From Nocardioides eburneiflavus (lineage in GTDB: Bacteria; Actinomycetota; Actinomycetes; Propionibacteriales; Nocardioidaceae): a stretch of DNA of 64,000 nt. The DNA is taken from the NCBI RefSeq assembly GCF_004785795.1, contig NZ_SRRO01000001.1, forward strand, positions 806,001 through 870,000, read 5' to 3'. The notes under the pieces were generated by a model that was not told the DNA's origin, ran no database searches, and saw only the letters and a list, made by a program, of their open reading frames with translations. The first letter of the stretch is position 1. Every line of letters begins with the position of its first letter. A program made the translations under genes and the position numbers. Shown here one piece after another: positions 35,129 to 45,661 of the stretch.

Positions 35129-36582
35129 GGGACTGTCCGAACAACGGTGTAAGTGGCTCGACACGCTGACCAGCTGGTTGGCGAGATGGAGTCACGATGA
35201 CCGAAACACTGAGTTCTGTGAGCCCACCCGAGGATGTGGCGGTGTCACCGCCGGACGTTGCGCAGGAAGGTGACCCTGGCTTCGAGGGGTCTGCTCAGCC
35301 ATCTGCTGAGGAGCTCGAGATCGCCCGCGAGCTGGTCCGCACGGCGCGGTCTCGTGGGGTCGCGTTGACCGGCCCGGATGGCATGTTGAAGGCCCTGACC
35401 AAGACCGTGATCGAGACGGCGCTGGACGAGGAGATGTCTGAGCACCTGGGCTATGGCAAGCACGAGGCCGCCGGCCGCAACAGCGGGAACTCCCGCAACG
35501 GGGTTCGGACCAAGACGGTGCTGACCGACAACGTCGGACCGATCAAGATCACCGTCCCGCGTGATCGCGATGGCACCTTCAGCCCGGTGATCGTGGCCAA
35601 GCGCCAACGACGCCTCGGTGATGTCGACACGATCGTGTTGTCGCTGGCAGCCAAGGGCCTCACGACCGGTGAGATCAGCGCTCACTTCGCCGAGATCTAC
35701 GGGGCCTCGCTGTCGAAGGACACAATCTCGAGGATCACCGACAAGGTCGTGGCCGAGATGGCCGAGTGGACCTCGCGGCCCCTGGAGAAGGTCTATGCCG
35801 CGGTGTTCATCGACGCGATCTACGTCAAGATCCGCGACGGCCAGGTCGGGAACCGTCCGATCTACGCCGCGATCGGTGTCGACCTCGCCGGCCACAAGGA
35901 CATCCTCGGCATCTGGGCCGGCACCGGTGGCGGGGAGTCAGCGAAGTTCTGGCTTCAGGTCCTGACCGAGCTGAAGAACCGCGGCGTGGAGGACATCTTC
36001 TTCGTCATCTGCGACGGCCTCAAGGGCCTGCCCGACTCCGTCGGAGCGGTGTACGGCCAAGCCGTTGTGCAGACGTGCGTGATCCACCTGATCCGCAACA
36101 CCTTCCGCTACGCCTCGAAGAAGTACTGGGGACAGATCGCCACCGATCTGAAGCCGATCTACGGTGCCCCGACCCGGGAGGCGGCCTGGCGGGCGTTCGA
36201 GGAGTTCGACGAGAAGTGGGGCAAGCCCTACCCCGCGATCAGTGGCCTGTGGCGATCGGCGTGGGAGCAGTTCACCCCGTTCCTCGACTACGACGCCGAG
36301 ATCCGCAAGGTGCTGTGCTCGACCAACGCGATCGAGTCGTTGAACGCCCGCTACCGTCGCGCGGTCACGGTGCGGGGCCACTTCCCGACCGAGCAGGCAG
36401 CGATGAAGTGCCTCTACATGGTCACCAGGTCGCTGGACCCCAAGGGCACCGGTCAGACACGATGGACGATGAGGTGGAAGCCAGCACTCAACGCCTTCGC
36501 CATCACCTTCGCCGATCGGATGCCGGCCCCGGAGAACCTCTAACAATGGAACCGCTGCTTACACCGTTAGTCGGACAGACCC
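35129..36582 (+). mobile_element. IS256-family insertion sequence, copy 2, between hsdM and hsdS
   Basis: The element is 1454 bp. Its ends start GGGACTGTCCGA and, on the other strand, GGGTCTGTCCGA, giving 29-bp inverted repeats with 24 matches. An 8-bp target duplication (ACCTCCCA) flanks it, so insertion is recent or well preserved. It entered exactly at the hsdM stop/hsdS start region, with its transposase opposite to the hsd genes. Confidence 0.93.
35197..36543 (+). CDS. IS256 family transposase (copy 2)
   Basis: This 448-residue Mutator-class transposase has its DDE residues in YAAVFIDAIYVKI, FFVICDGLKGLP and CSTNAIESLNARYRRA, with the C/H segment VVQTCVIHLIRNTFRY. It is full length and lies 68 bp inside the left end. 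The N-terminal 40 residues are an acidic extension; an internal start is possible. Its sequence is clearly different from copy 1. Confidence 0.96.
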   Translation: MTETLSSVSPPEDVAVSPPDVAQEGDPGFEGSAQPSAEELEIARELVRTARSRGVALTGPDGMLKALTKTVIETALDEEMSEHLGYGKHEAAGRNSGNSRNGVRTKTVLTDNVGPIKITVPRDRDGTFSPVIVAKRQRRLGDVDTIVLSLAAKGLTTGEISAHFAEIYGASLSKDTISRITDKVVAEMAEWTSRPLEKVYAAVFIDAIYVKIRDGQVGNRPIYAAIGVDLAGHKDILGIWAGTGGGESAKFWLQVLTELKNRGVEDIFFVICDGLKGLPDSVGAVYGQAVVQTCVIHLIRNTFRYASKKYWGQIATDLKPIYGAPTREAAWRAFEEFDEKWGKPYPAISGLWRSAWEQFTPFLDYDAEIRKVLCSTNAIESLNARYRRAVTVRGHFPTEQAAMKCLYMVTRSLDPKGTGQTRWTMRWKPALNAFAITFADRMPAPENL

Positions 36583-38577
36583 ACCTCCCACGTCGAGGTC
36601 GGCGATGATGGCGTCGATCTCGGTGCGCAGCTCGGCTTGGCGTGCAACGATGCGGGCGATCTCGGCGTTGAGCTCGACGATGTCGACGGCGACGCTGGTG
36701 TCCTCGGCCTCGACGTACGAGCTCACGGCGATGTTGTAGTTGTTGGCCGCGATATCGGCGTTGTCAACAAGCGTGGCGAAGTGCGCGATGTCCTCGCGAG
36801 CTGTGAACGCGTCGAGGATCTTCTGCTGATGCTCGGCGGTGAGCTTGTTCTTGTTTCCTTGGCGGACGAACTCAGCCGACGCGTCGATGAACAGCGTCTT
36901 GTTGTCGGCCTTGGACTTCTTTAGCACGATGATGCAGGTCGCAATCGTCGTACCGAAGAAGAGATCTGGCGGCAGCTGGATGACGGTGTCGACGAAGTTG
37001 TTGTCGACGAGGTACTGGCGGATCTTCTGCTCCGCCCCACCACGGTAGAGCACGCCCGGGAACTCGACGATCGCCGCGGTGCCGTTCACGGCCAACCACG
37101 ACAGCATGTGCATCGTGAAGGCGAGGTCCGCCTTGCTCTTGGGCGCCAGCACGCCCGCCGGGGCATAACGCGGGTCGTTTATCAGCAGCGGGTTCGCGTC
37201 ACCCTCCCACTTGGTGGAGTAGGGCGGGTTGGACACGATCGCCTCGAACGGCTCGTTGTCCCAGTGAGCCGGGTCGATCAGCGTGTCGCCGTGGGCGATG
37301 TCGAAGTGCTCGAAATTCACGTCGTGTAGGAACATGTTGATCCGACACAGGTTGTAGGTGGTCAGGTTGATTTCCTGACCGAAGAACCCCTGCCGCACCC
37401 CACCGGGGAGCACCTTGGCGAACTTGAGCAGCAGGGATCCGGAGCCGCAGGCAGGGTCATAGACCTTGTTCACCTCGATCTTGCCGACCACCGTGATCCG
37501 AGCCAAGAGCTCGGAGACTTCCTGGGGCGTGTAGTACTCACCGCCGGACTTGCCGGCGCTGGAGGCGTACATCCCCATGAGGTATTCGTACGCGTCGCCG
37601 AACGCGTCGATGGTGTTCTCGGTGAAGCCGCCGTTGCCGAAGTTTAGGTCGCCGATGGCGTCGAGCAGCTTGACGAGCTTCTCGTTGCGCTTGGCAACGG
37701 TCGGTCCCAGCTTGTAGCTGTTTACGTCGAGGTCGTCGAAGAGGCCCTTGATGTCGTCCTCGGACTCCGCTCCGATCGCGGAGGCCTCGATGCTGGTGAA
37801 AGCCTTGGACAGCGTCTCGTTGAGGTTCGCGTTGTCGCGAGCCTTGGCTCGGACATTGGCGAAGAGGTCTTGAGGAAGGATGTAGAAGCCCTTCTCCTTC
37901 ACCGTCTCCTCCCGGCCGAACTCCGCCTCCGCGTTCGACAGCCGGAGGTAGTCAAAGTCGGTGTTGCCGGCGCTTCGCTCCGCCTCGTTGAGGTAGTAGG
38001 TCAGGTTCTCCGAGATGAATCGGTAGAACAGCATGCCGAGCACGTAGCTCTTGAAGTCCCAGCCGTCGACACTCCCTCGCAGGTCGTTGGCGATCCTCCA
38101 GATCGCCTTGTGCAGCTCGCTTCGCTCAGTCTGACTCGATGTCGTGGCGCCCATGTGCTTGCCGGGCGTCGGCGGATTGGGTTTGGGCATAGTCGGTTGC
38201 CCGGCAGGTACCCATACCTCATCCTTGTCGCGCCGTCGCACCGATCCTCCGCGCCCACGACCCACCGCGATCTCATCGGTTGCGAGTAGCAGGGCCTTGG
38301 CGGCGTCGTAACGCCGCTCGCTCTTCCAGCCGAGCTCAGTTCGAGCCTTTTGGTTTCCCATTGTGGCGCCGTCGTCGGGTAGAACCTCCCAGAGCGCCGC
38401 AGCATCGACCGAGACCGTGCTGCGGGCCACGCGGCCACCGTCGGCGACGAGGTGACCTGACGCCAGGAGCGTGGAGACCGCCTCGTCGCCCCAGCGGTCC
38501 TTGAGAGGCCCCAGATTCTTCAGTTCACCGGGCTCGAGGTCGGTCAGGTCATTCCACACGTCGTCCGAGATCGGCAT
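36559..38577 (-). CDS. hsdM: Type I restriction-modification methyltransferase subunit M with N-terminal extension
   Basis: This protein of 672 residues has an HsdM core starting near residue 142 (MGATTSSQTERSELHKAIWR), SAM motif I DPACGSGS (374-381) and the N6-adenine motif NPPY (450-453). Before it lies an unusual extension of about 140 residues with winged-helix character (LKDRWGDEAVSTLLASGHLV, LGWKSERRYDAAKALLLATD). The start is set at 38577 because AAGGA precedes it; 38586 is also possible. The last seven residues (GSVRLTV) are encoded by the IS end; the original protein would have ended DVGGER. Confidence 0.93.
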   Translation of the reverse strand: MPISDDVWNDLTDLEPGELKNLGPLKDRWGDEAVSTLLASGHLVADGGRVARSTVSVDAAALWEVLPDDGATMGNQKARTELGWKSERRYDAAKALLLATDEIAVGRGRGGSVRRRDKDEVWVPAGQPTMPKPNPPTPGKHMGATTSSQTERSELHKAIWRIANDLRGSVDGWDFKSYVLGMLFYRFISENLTYYLNEAERSAGNTDFDYLRLSNAEAEFGREETVKEKGFYILPQDLFANVRAKARDNANLNETLSKAFTSIEASAIGAESEDDIKGLFDDLDVNSYKLGPTVAKRNEKLVKLLDAIGDLNFGNGGFTENTIDAFGDAYEYLMGMYASSAGKSGGEYYTPQEVSELLARITVVGKIEVNKVYDPACGSGSLLLKFAKVLPGGVRQGFFGQEINLTTYNLCRINMFLHDVNFEHFDIAHGDTLIDPAHWDNEPFEAIVSNPPYSTKWEGDANPLLINDPRYAPAGVLAPKSKADLAFTMHMLSWLAVNGTAAIVEFPGVLYRGGAEQKIRQYLVDNNFVDTVIQLPPDLFFGTTIATCIIVLKKSKADNKTLFIDASAEFVRQGNKNKLTAEHQQKILDAFTAREDIAHFATLVDNADIAANNYNIAVSSYVEAEDTSVAVDIVELNAEIARIVARQAELRTEIDAIIADLDVGGGSVRLTV
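36583..36590. repeat. Target-site duplication of IS256 copy 2, hsdM side
   Basis: ACCTCCCA, identical to 35121-35128. In the hsdM frame it encodes the Val-Gly-Gly just before the IS-derived tail. Confidence 0.85.
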
Positions 38578-38780
38578 GGGGCACATCCTTGCTTATCGCA
38601 TCCGGCCAGTCAGGGCAACGGGTAGGTGTAAGGGTCGGCCGCGGTGCATTCCAACGGGTTCCTGTCAGCATCAGCGCGTCCTATCTACCGCTTCGGCGCA
38701 GCCATCAATTGAAGACGCTTCCCCCACCAGTCCCCCTAGCGCCTGCTCCCGAACCAAACCAGGCCGCTCTACAAGTGACA

Positions 38781-38807
38781 GAAACCGCAGGCTGACCCTG
38801 CGGTTTC
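38781..38807 (-). terminator. Hairpin terminator after tRNA-Ala
   Basis: GAAACCGCAGG (38781-38791) pairs perfectly with CCTGCGGTTTC (38797-38807) around a 5-nt loop. It lies 5 bp beyond the tRNA 3' end. The rest of the gap to hsdM (38587-38780) shows no gene. Confidence 0.65.
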
Positions 38808-38812
38808 CCTAG

Positions 38813-38885
38813 TGGAGCCTAGGGGACTCGAACCCCTAACCCCCTGCTTGCAAAGCAGGTGCGCTACCAATTGCGCCAAGGCCCC
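38813..38885 (-). tRNA. tRNA-Ala (UGC)
   Basis: This 73-nt cloverleaf has acceptor GGGGCCT/AGGCTCC, D-arm with AATTGGT, an anticodon stem CCTGC/GCAGG around TTTGCAA giving anticodon UGC, and GGTTCGAGTCC in the T-arm. CCA is not encoded beyond the discriminator A. Its 3' end faces the accessory island, a common integration target. Confidence 0.96.
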
Positions 38886-38890
38886 GTGAT

Positions 38891-38926
38891 GGTCTCGAGA
38901 CGGTCGCTGCGCGACCTCCTCGATCA
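38891..38926. repeat. REP-like palindromic repeat next to tRNA-Ala
   Basis: GGTCTCGAGACGG followed by GTCGCTGCGCGAC and CTCCTCGATCA matches the pattern of the REP-like family seen elsewhere in the window, with a self-complementary core (GTCGC TGC GCGAC). Confidence 0.45.
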
Positions 38927-38939
38927 GCGGACAAGAGCG

Positions 38940-39065
38940 TCAGGCCTTCTCGACGGTGTCGGTGGCCTCGGCCCAGAGGGCCTGCTCGTTCTTGCCCTCG
39001 TCCAGCTTCTTCTTCGCGAGCACCGCGCCGGCGGCGGCGAGGACGACCAGCAGGAGCTTCTTCAT
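38940..39065 (-). CDS. DLW-39 family small protein
   Basis: The 41-residue protein starts [20 protein letters not shown] and ends with [14 protein letters not shown], matching the very short DLW-39 family of actinobacteria, which has a hydrophobic start and a (D/A)LWAEATD motif. GAGGAG precedes the ATG. The family sits beside gyrA and these tRNAs in many actinobacteria; no function is known. Confidence 0.85.
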   Translation of the reverse strand: MKKLLLVVLAAAGAVLAKKKLDEGKNEQALWAEATDTVEKA

Positions 39066-39110
39066 GGACTCTCCTCGGATGCTGTGCACAGGTGGGACGA
39101 AGAACCGGAG

Positions 39111-39184
39111 TGGGCCTAACAGGACTTGAACCTGTGACCTCTTCCTTATCAGGGAAGCGCTCTAACCGTCTGAGCTATAGGCCC
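39111..39184 (-). tRNA. tRNA-Ile (GAU)
   Basis: This 74-nt cloverleaf has acceptor GGGCCTA/TAGGCCC, D-arm AGCTCAGACGGTTAGAGC, anticodon stem CTTCC/GGAAG around CTGATAA giving anticodon GAU, and T-arm ACAGGTTCAAGTCCTGT. It lies between the DLW-39 gene and the DUF3566 gene. Confidence 0.96.
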
Positions 39185-39250
39185 GCACTCGCCGCAAGCG
39201 GCGACGCCGAAGATTACCTGACCGCGGTCAGGCGGTGCCAATCGGGGAGT

Positions 39251-39284
39251 GGTTTCGAGGCTCGCTGCGCTCGCACCTCAACCA
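39251..39284. repeat. REP-like element between tRNA-Ile and the DUF3566 gene
   Basis: GGTTTCGAGGCTCGC, TGC, then GCTCGCACCTCAACCA form an imperfect palindrome beginning GGTTTCGA and ending CAACC, the same ends as the copies in recF and hsdR. Confidence 0.6.
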
Positions 39285-39297
39285 ACGACCACCAGGA

Positions 39298-39843
39298 TCA
39301 CTTCTCGTCCTCGGCGAGGGTCACCTCGATGCCGCCGAGCAGGGCGGCCGCGAGGTTGTAGAGGAACGCCGTCAGCGTGGCGATCGCGGTGATCAGGATG
39401 ACGTCGAGCACCGAGACGAGGAGCGTGAAGCCGAGCACCCGCGACATCCCGACGTAGTCGGTCACGTCGAACGTCGAGTTGCCGCTGTCGCCCTCGACGA
39501 TGCTCGCCACGGCGGAGTTGATCGACTCCCACACGCCGGCTGCGCCCAGCACCGACCACACCATGAAGATCGCCACGAAGGTGACGACACCGAACGCGAC
39601 CGAGAGCAGGAACGACGTCTTCATCACCGACCACGGGTCGATGCGGGTCAGCCGGAGGCGGGCGCGACGCGGCTGGCGGCCAGGCGTACGGCGGGCGCGG
39701 CTGCCCTTCGGCTCGCGGGGAGCGGCGTTGGCGCGGTGCTCCTCAGCGGCGCTGGAGAACGTGTCCTGCAGGCGGTCGGTCAGTGACCGCTTGGCGGGCT
39801 CGTCCCCGGACGTACGACGGGGAGCTGCGGTGCGTTCCGACAT
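39298..39843 (-). CDS. DUF3566 family membrane protein
   Basis: This 181-residue protein has a disordered basic N-terminus, then the DUF3566 domain with two helices (VMKTSFLLSVAFGVVTFVAIFMVW; GFTLLVSVLDVILITAIATLTAFLYNLAAALLGGIEVTL). RLRLTRIDPWSVMK is a family signature. It always follows gyrA in actinobacteria; the role is unknown. It ends the gyrB-gyrA run, 7 bp after the gyrA stop. Confidence 0.93.
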   Translation of the reverse strand: MSERTAAPRRTSGDEPAKRSLTDRLQDTFSSAAEEHRANAAPREPKGSRARRTPGRQPRRARLRLTRIDPWSVMKTSFLLSVAFGVVTFVAIFMVWSVLGAAGVWESINSAVASIVEGDSGNSTFDVTDYVGMSRVLGFTLLVSVLDVILITAIATLTAFLYNLAAALLGGIEVTLAEDEK

Positions 39844-39850
39844 GGATCAC

Positions 39851-42523
39851 TCACTCCTCGGTGGTGTCGGCAGGGGCGTCCTTCCCGTCGATTGTTGCAC
39901 CGTCGTCGACAACCGGCGATTCCTCGTCCTCATCGGGCGCCTCCACCGAGCGTGCCACGACCGCGACCGTGTCGCCCTTCTTGGGCGTCACGAACTTCAC
40001 GCCCTGGCTGTCGCGACCGGTGGCCCGGAAGTTGGCGTCGATGGGGCTGCGCACGACCTGGCCGCCGCTGGTGATCGACAGCACCTCGTCGCCCTCCTCC
40101 ACGATGAACGCGCCGACCAGGCCGCCGCGGTCCTCGTTGCTGAGCCGGACGGCGCGGATGCCGACACCGCCGCGGTTGGTGATGCGGTAGTCGGTGATGC
40201 GCGTGCGCTTGGCGTAGCCGCCGTCGGTGATCGTGAAGACGTACTGCTCCTTCACGTCGGGCAGGTCGCCGGGCGCGATGTCGGCCGGCGCCTCGCCGTC
40301 CTCGACGAGGCGTGCCTCGGCGGCCTCCTCGGCGGCGACCTGCGCGGCGCGGATCACCGAGAGGGAGAGCACGGAGTCGTCGTCGTGCTTGAACTTCATG
40401 CCGCGTACGCCGCCGGTCGCGCGACCCATCGGGCGCAGCTGGTCGTCGCTGGCCTGGAAGCGGATCGCCTGGCCCTTGCGGGACACGAGCAGGATGTCGT
40501 CGTCGCCGTTGACCAGCTCGGCGCCGATCAGCTCGTCGTCCTCCTCGCGGAAGTTGATCGCGATGACGCCGGCCTGGCGCGGGCTGTTGTAGTCGCCCAG
40601 CTTGGTCTTCTTCACCAGGCCGTTGCGGGTGGCGAGCACGAGGTAGGGGGCCTGCTCGTAGTCGCGGATCGCCAGGACCTGGGCGATGTCCTCGTCGGGC
40701 TGGAAGCTCAGCAGGCCGGCGACGTGACCGCCCTTCGCGTCGCGCGCCGCCTCGGGCAGGTTGTAGGCCTTGGTGCGGTAGACGCGACCCGCCGTGGTGA
40801 AGAACAGCAGCCAGTGGTGGTTGGTGGTCGCGATGAAGTGCTGGACCACGTCGTCACCGCGCAGGGTGGCGCCGCGTACGCCCTTCCCGCCGCGCTTCTG
40901 CAGGCGGTACTGGTCGGCGCGGGTGCGCTTGGCGTAGCCGCCGCGGGTGATGGAGACGACCAGGTCCTCGTCGGGGATCAGGTCCTCCATCGAGAGGTCG
41001 CCGTCGGCGGCGATGATCTGCGAGCGCCGGTCGTTGCCGTACTTCTCGACGATCTCGGTGAGCTCGTCGGCGACGATCTGCCGCTGGCGGGCCTCGTTGG
41101 CGAGGATGTCCTCGAGGTCGGCGATCACGCGCTCGAGCTCGGCGAGGCGGTCCATGATCTTCTGGCGCTCGAGGGCCGCGAGGCGACGCAGCTGCATCTC
41201 GAGGATCGCGTTGGCCTGGACCTCGTCGATGTCCAGGAGCTCGATGAGGCCGGTGCGGGCCTCCTCGACGTCGGGACTGCGCCGGATCAGCGCGATGACC
41301 TCGTCGAGGGCGTCGAGCGCCTTGGCGAGCCCGCGGTAGATGTGGGCCTGGCGCTCGGCCTCGGCGAGGCGGAAGCGCGTACGCCGCTGGATGACCTCGA
41401 TCTGGTGGGTCACCCAGTGCGAGATGAACTGGTCGATGGGCAGGGTGCGCGGCACCCCGTCGACCAGCGCCAGCATGTTGGCCGAGAAGTTGGTCTGGAG
41501 CTCGGTGTGCTTGAACAGGTTGTTGAGCACCACCCGGGCGACGGCGTCGCGCTTGAGGATGATGACCAGCCGCTGGCCGGTGCGCGAGCTGGTGTCGTCG
41601 CGGACGTCGGCGATGCCCTGGATACGGCCGGAGTCGGCGAGCTCGGCGATCTTGAGCGCGAGGTTGTCGGGGTTGACCATGTAGGGGAGCTCGCTGATGA
41701 CCAGCATGACGCGGCCCTTGGCGTCCTCGTCGATCTCGACGACCGCACGCTGGGTGATCGAGCCGCGGCCGGTGCGGTAGGCCTGCTCGATGCCCTGGCG
41801 GCCGACGATCAGGGCGCCGTTGGGGAAGTCGGGGCCCTTGATCCGCTCGACCAGCGCGTCCTGGAGCTCTTCCTTGGTGGCGTCGGGGTGCTCGAGCGCC
41901 CACACGGCGCCCTCGGCGACCTCGCGCAGGTTGTGCGGCGGGATGCTGGTCGCCATGCCCACCGCGATGCCGGCCGAGCCGTTGACCAGCAGGTTGGGGA
42001 ACCGCGACGGCAGGATGGTCGGCTCCTGCGACCGACCGTCGTAGTTGGGGCGGAAGTCGACGGTGTCCTCGTCGATGTCGCGCACCATCTCCATCGCCAG
42101 CGGCGCCATGCGGCACTCGGTGTATCGCATGGCGGCGGCGGAGTCGTTGCCCGGTGAGCCGAAGTTGCCCTGGCCGTTGATCAGCGGCGCACGCAGCACC
42201 CACGGCTGCGCGAGGCGGACCATGGTGTCGTAGATCGCGGTGTCGCCGTGGGGGTGGTACTGACCCATCACGTCGCCGACGACGCGCGAGCACTTCGAGA
42301 AGCCACGGTCGGGGCGGTAGCCGCCGTCGTACATCGCGTAGAGGATGCGGCGGTGCACCGGCTTGAGCCCGTCGCGTACGTCGGGCAGCGCGCGGCCGAC
42401 GATGACGGTCATCGCGTAGTCGATGTAGGACTGCTGCATCAACGTCTGCAGCTCGATCGGCTGGATGCGGTCGTCGCCGAACCCGAAGCCGCCTGCTCCG
42501 GTGCCGGTAGGGGTCTCAGTCAT
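39851..42523 (-). CDS. gyrA: DNA gyrase subunit A
   Basis: This 890-residue subunit cuts and rejoins DNA to introduce negative supercoils. The quinolone-resistance region is clear: [19 protein letters not shown], so Thr stands at the position of mycobacterial Ala90 and Ala at Ser91. The active-site Tyr lies in [11 protein letters not shown]. The C-terminal domain carries several beta-pinwheel blades, including the GyrA-box-like [18 protein letters not shown] precedes the ATG. It follows gyrB by 61 bp and is probably co-transcribed. Confidence 0.98.
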   Translation of the reverse strand: MTETPTGTGAGGFGFGDDRIQPIELQTLMQQSYIDYAMTVIVGRALPDVRDGLKPVHRRILYAMYDGGYRPDRGFSKCSRVVGDVMGQYHPHGDTAIYDTMVRLAQPWVLRAPLINGQGNFGSPGNDSAAAMRYTECRMAPLAMEMVRDIDEDTVDFRPNYDGRSQEPTILPSRFPNLLVNGSAGIAVGMATSIPPHNLREVAEGAVWALEHPDATKEELQDALVERIKGPDFPNGALIVGRQGIEQAYRTGRGSITQRAVVEIDEDAKGRVMLVISELPYMVNPDNLALKIAELADSGRIQGIADVRDDTSSRTGQRLVIILKRDAVARVVLNNLFKHTELQTNFSANMLALVDGVPRTLPIDQFISHWVTHQIEVIQRRTRFRLAEAERQAHIYRGLAKALDALDEVIALIRRSPDVEEARTGLIELLDIDEVQANAILEMQLRRLAALERQKIMDRLAELERVIADLEDILANEARQRQIVADELTEIVEKYGNDRRSQIIAADGDLSMEDLIPDEDLVVSITRGGYAKRTRADQYRLQKRGGKGVRGATLRGDDVVQHFIATTNHHWLLFFTTAGRVYRTKAYNLPEAARDAKGGHVAGLLSFQPDEDIAQVLAIRDYEQAPYLVLATRNGLVKKTKLGDYNSPRQAGVIAINFREEDDELIGAELVNGDDDILLVSRKGQAIRFQASDDQLRPMGRATGGVRGMKFKHDDDSVLSLSVIRAAQVAAEEAAEARLVEDGEAPADIAPGDLPDVKEQYVFTITDGGYAKRTRITDYRITNRGGVGIRAVRLSNEDRGGLVGAFIVEEGDEVLSITSGGQVVRSPIDANFRATGRDSQGVKFVTPKKGDTVAVVARSVEAPDEDEESPVVDDGATIDGKDAPADTTEE

Positions 42524-42584
42524 GTCTGTCTCTTCTCCTGCGTTCTATCGATGTCTAGGTCTGGTCGTAGATGCGGCTAGCGAC

Positions 42585-44810
<2,226 letters not shown>

Positions 44811-44913
44811 GGCACAGCCTTCTGCTCGTCGCCGCGGATCTCGTCCGAGGGCGTTCGACATGAGTCGAGTCGCTGCGGTTGCGTCTGCAACACGACGTGC
44901 GACTCGTACGCTC

Positions 44914-44942
44914 ATATTACCTGCCAGCAGCCCTGAACCGAA
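44914..44942 (-). promoter_or_regulatory. Possible gyrB promoter
   Basis: On the minus strand TAATAT (44914-44919) is a good -10, with TTCGGT 17 bp upstream as a weak -35. Transcription would begin near 44907, leaving a leader of about 100 nt before the TTG start. This AT-rich hexamer stands out in the GC-rich background. Confidence 0.4.
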
Positions 44943-44975
44943 GCACCCACCCCGGGTTGGGGATGGATAGGTGCG

Positions 44976-45006
44976 AAAAATGCCCTCAGCGGCCCCGTGG
45001 GGGCCG
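44976..45006 (-). terminator. Terminator after the recF-DUF721 operon
   Basis: On the minus strand CGGCCCC pairs with GGGGCCG around a 3-nt loop (44990-45006), and a TTTTT tract follows at 44976-44980. It lies between the DUF721 stop and the gyrB promoter. Confidence 0.6.
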
Positions 45007-45088
45007 TTCAGCCGGTCGAACAGGGGGGTCGGTGGGGCCCCATGTGGTCGTACGGCTCCCAGATCGGCAGAACGGTGCTCTCGCGCGA

Positions 45089-45661
45089 TCAGCCGTAGGT
45101 GTCGCGCGGGCCGCGGCCGTCGCGGCTCGACAACCGGCCCTTGGTCCAGCTCGGCAGGTGCGGTCCGAGCACCTCGATCACGGTCACGGTGCCGTGCCCG
45201 AGGTCCTCGTTGAGCCGGCGCACGATGCTCGGGGCGAGCAGCTTGAGCTGCGTGGCCCAGGCCGTGGAGTCGGTGCGGACCACGAGGCGTCCGTCGTCGA
45301 AGGACTCCGGCGTGCAGTGGTCCGCGACCTCGGACCCGACGAGCTCGGCCCAGCGGCCGAAGACGCCCTGCACGCGGAGGTCGACCTCCCAGCCGTGGTT
45401 GGCGATCAGCCGGCCCATCGCCTGCTCGAGCAGCTGGGGGTCGCGGTCGTCGGGACGGGCGCCGGACGACGTGGTCCTGGTCCTCTTCCGGAAGGAGGAG
45501 GACGTACGCCGCCGCGCGGGGGACCCGCCCGGGTTGGCCGCTGCTGCTCGGGCTGCCGCACGTGCGAGGTCGAGGCCGTCGGGGCGGTGCTCCTCGGCTG
45601 CCGCGTCGGGGGTGGCCTCGGCGGGGGTGGCCTCGTCTGGCCCCTGCCCCTCATCCGTCAC
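45089..45661 (-). CDS. DUF721 protein, DciA-like
   Basis: This 190-residue protein has a disordered basic N-terminus and the DUF721 domain ([55 protein letters not shown] shape). DciA proteins load replicative helicase in bacteria without DnaC; the actinobacterial protein next to recF is a candidate for that role. The ORF overlaps the recF end by 11 bp, so it is translationally coupled. Confidence 0.9.
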   Translation of the reverse strand: MTDEGQGPDEATPAEATPDAAAEEHRPDGLDLARAAARAAAANPGGSPARRRTSSSFRKRTRTTSSGARPDDRDPQLLEQAMGRLIANHGWEVDLRVQGVFGRWAELVGSEVADHCTPESFDDGRLVVRTDSTAWATQLKLLAPSIVRRLNEDLGHGTVTVIEVLGPHLPSWTKGRLSSRDGRGPRDTYG

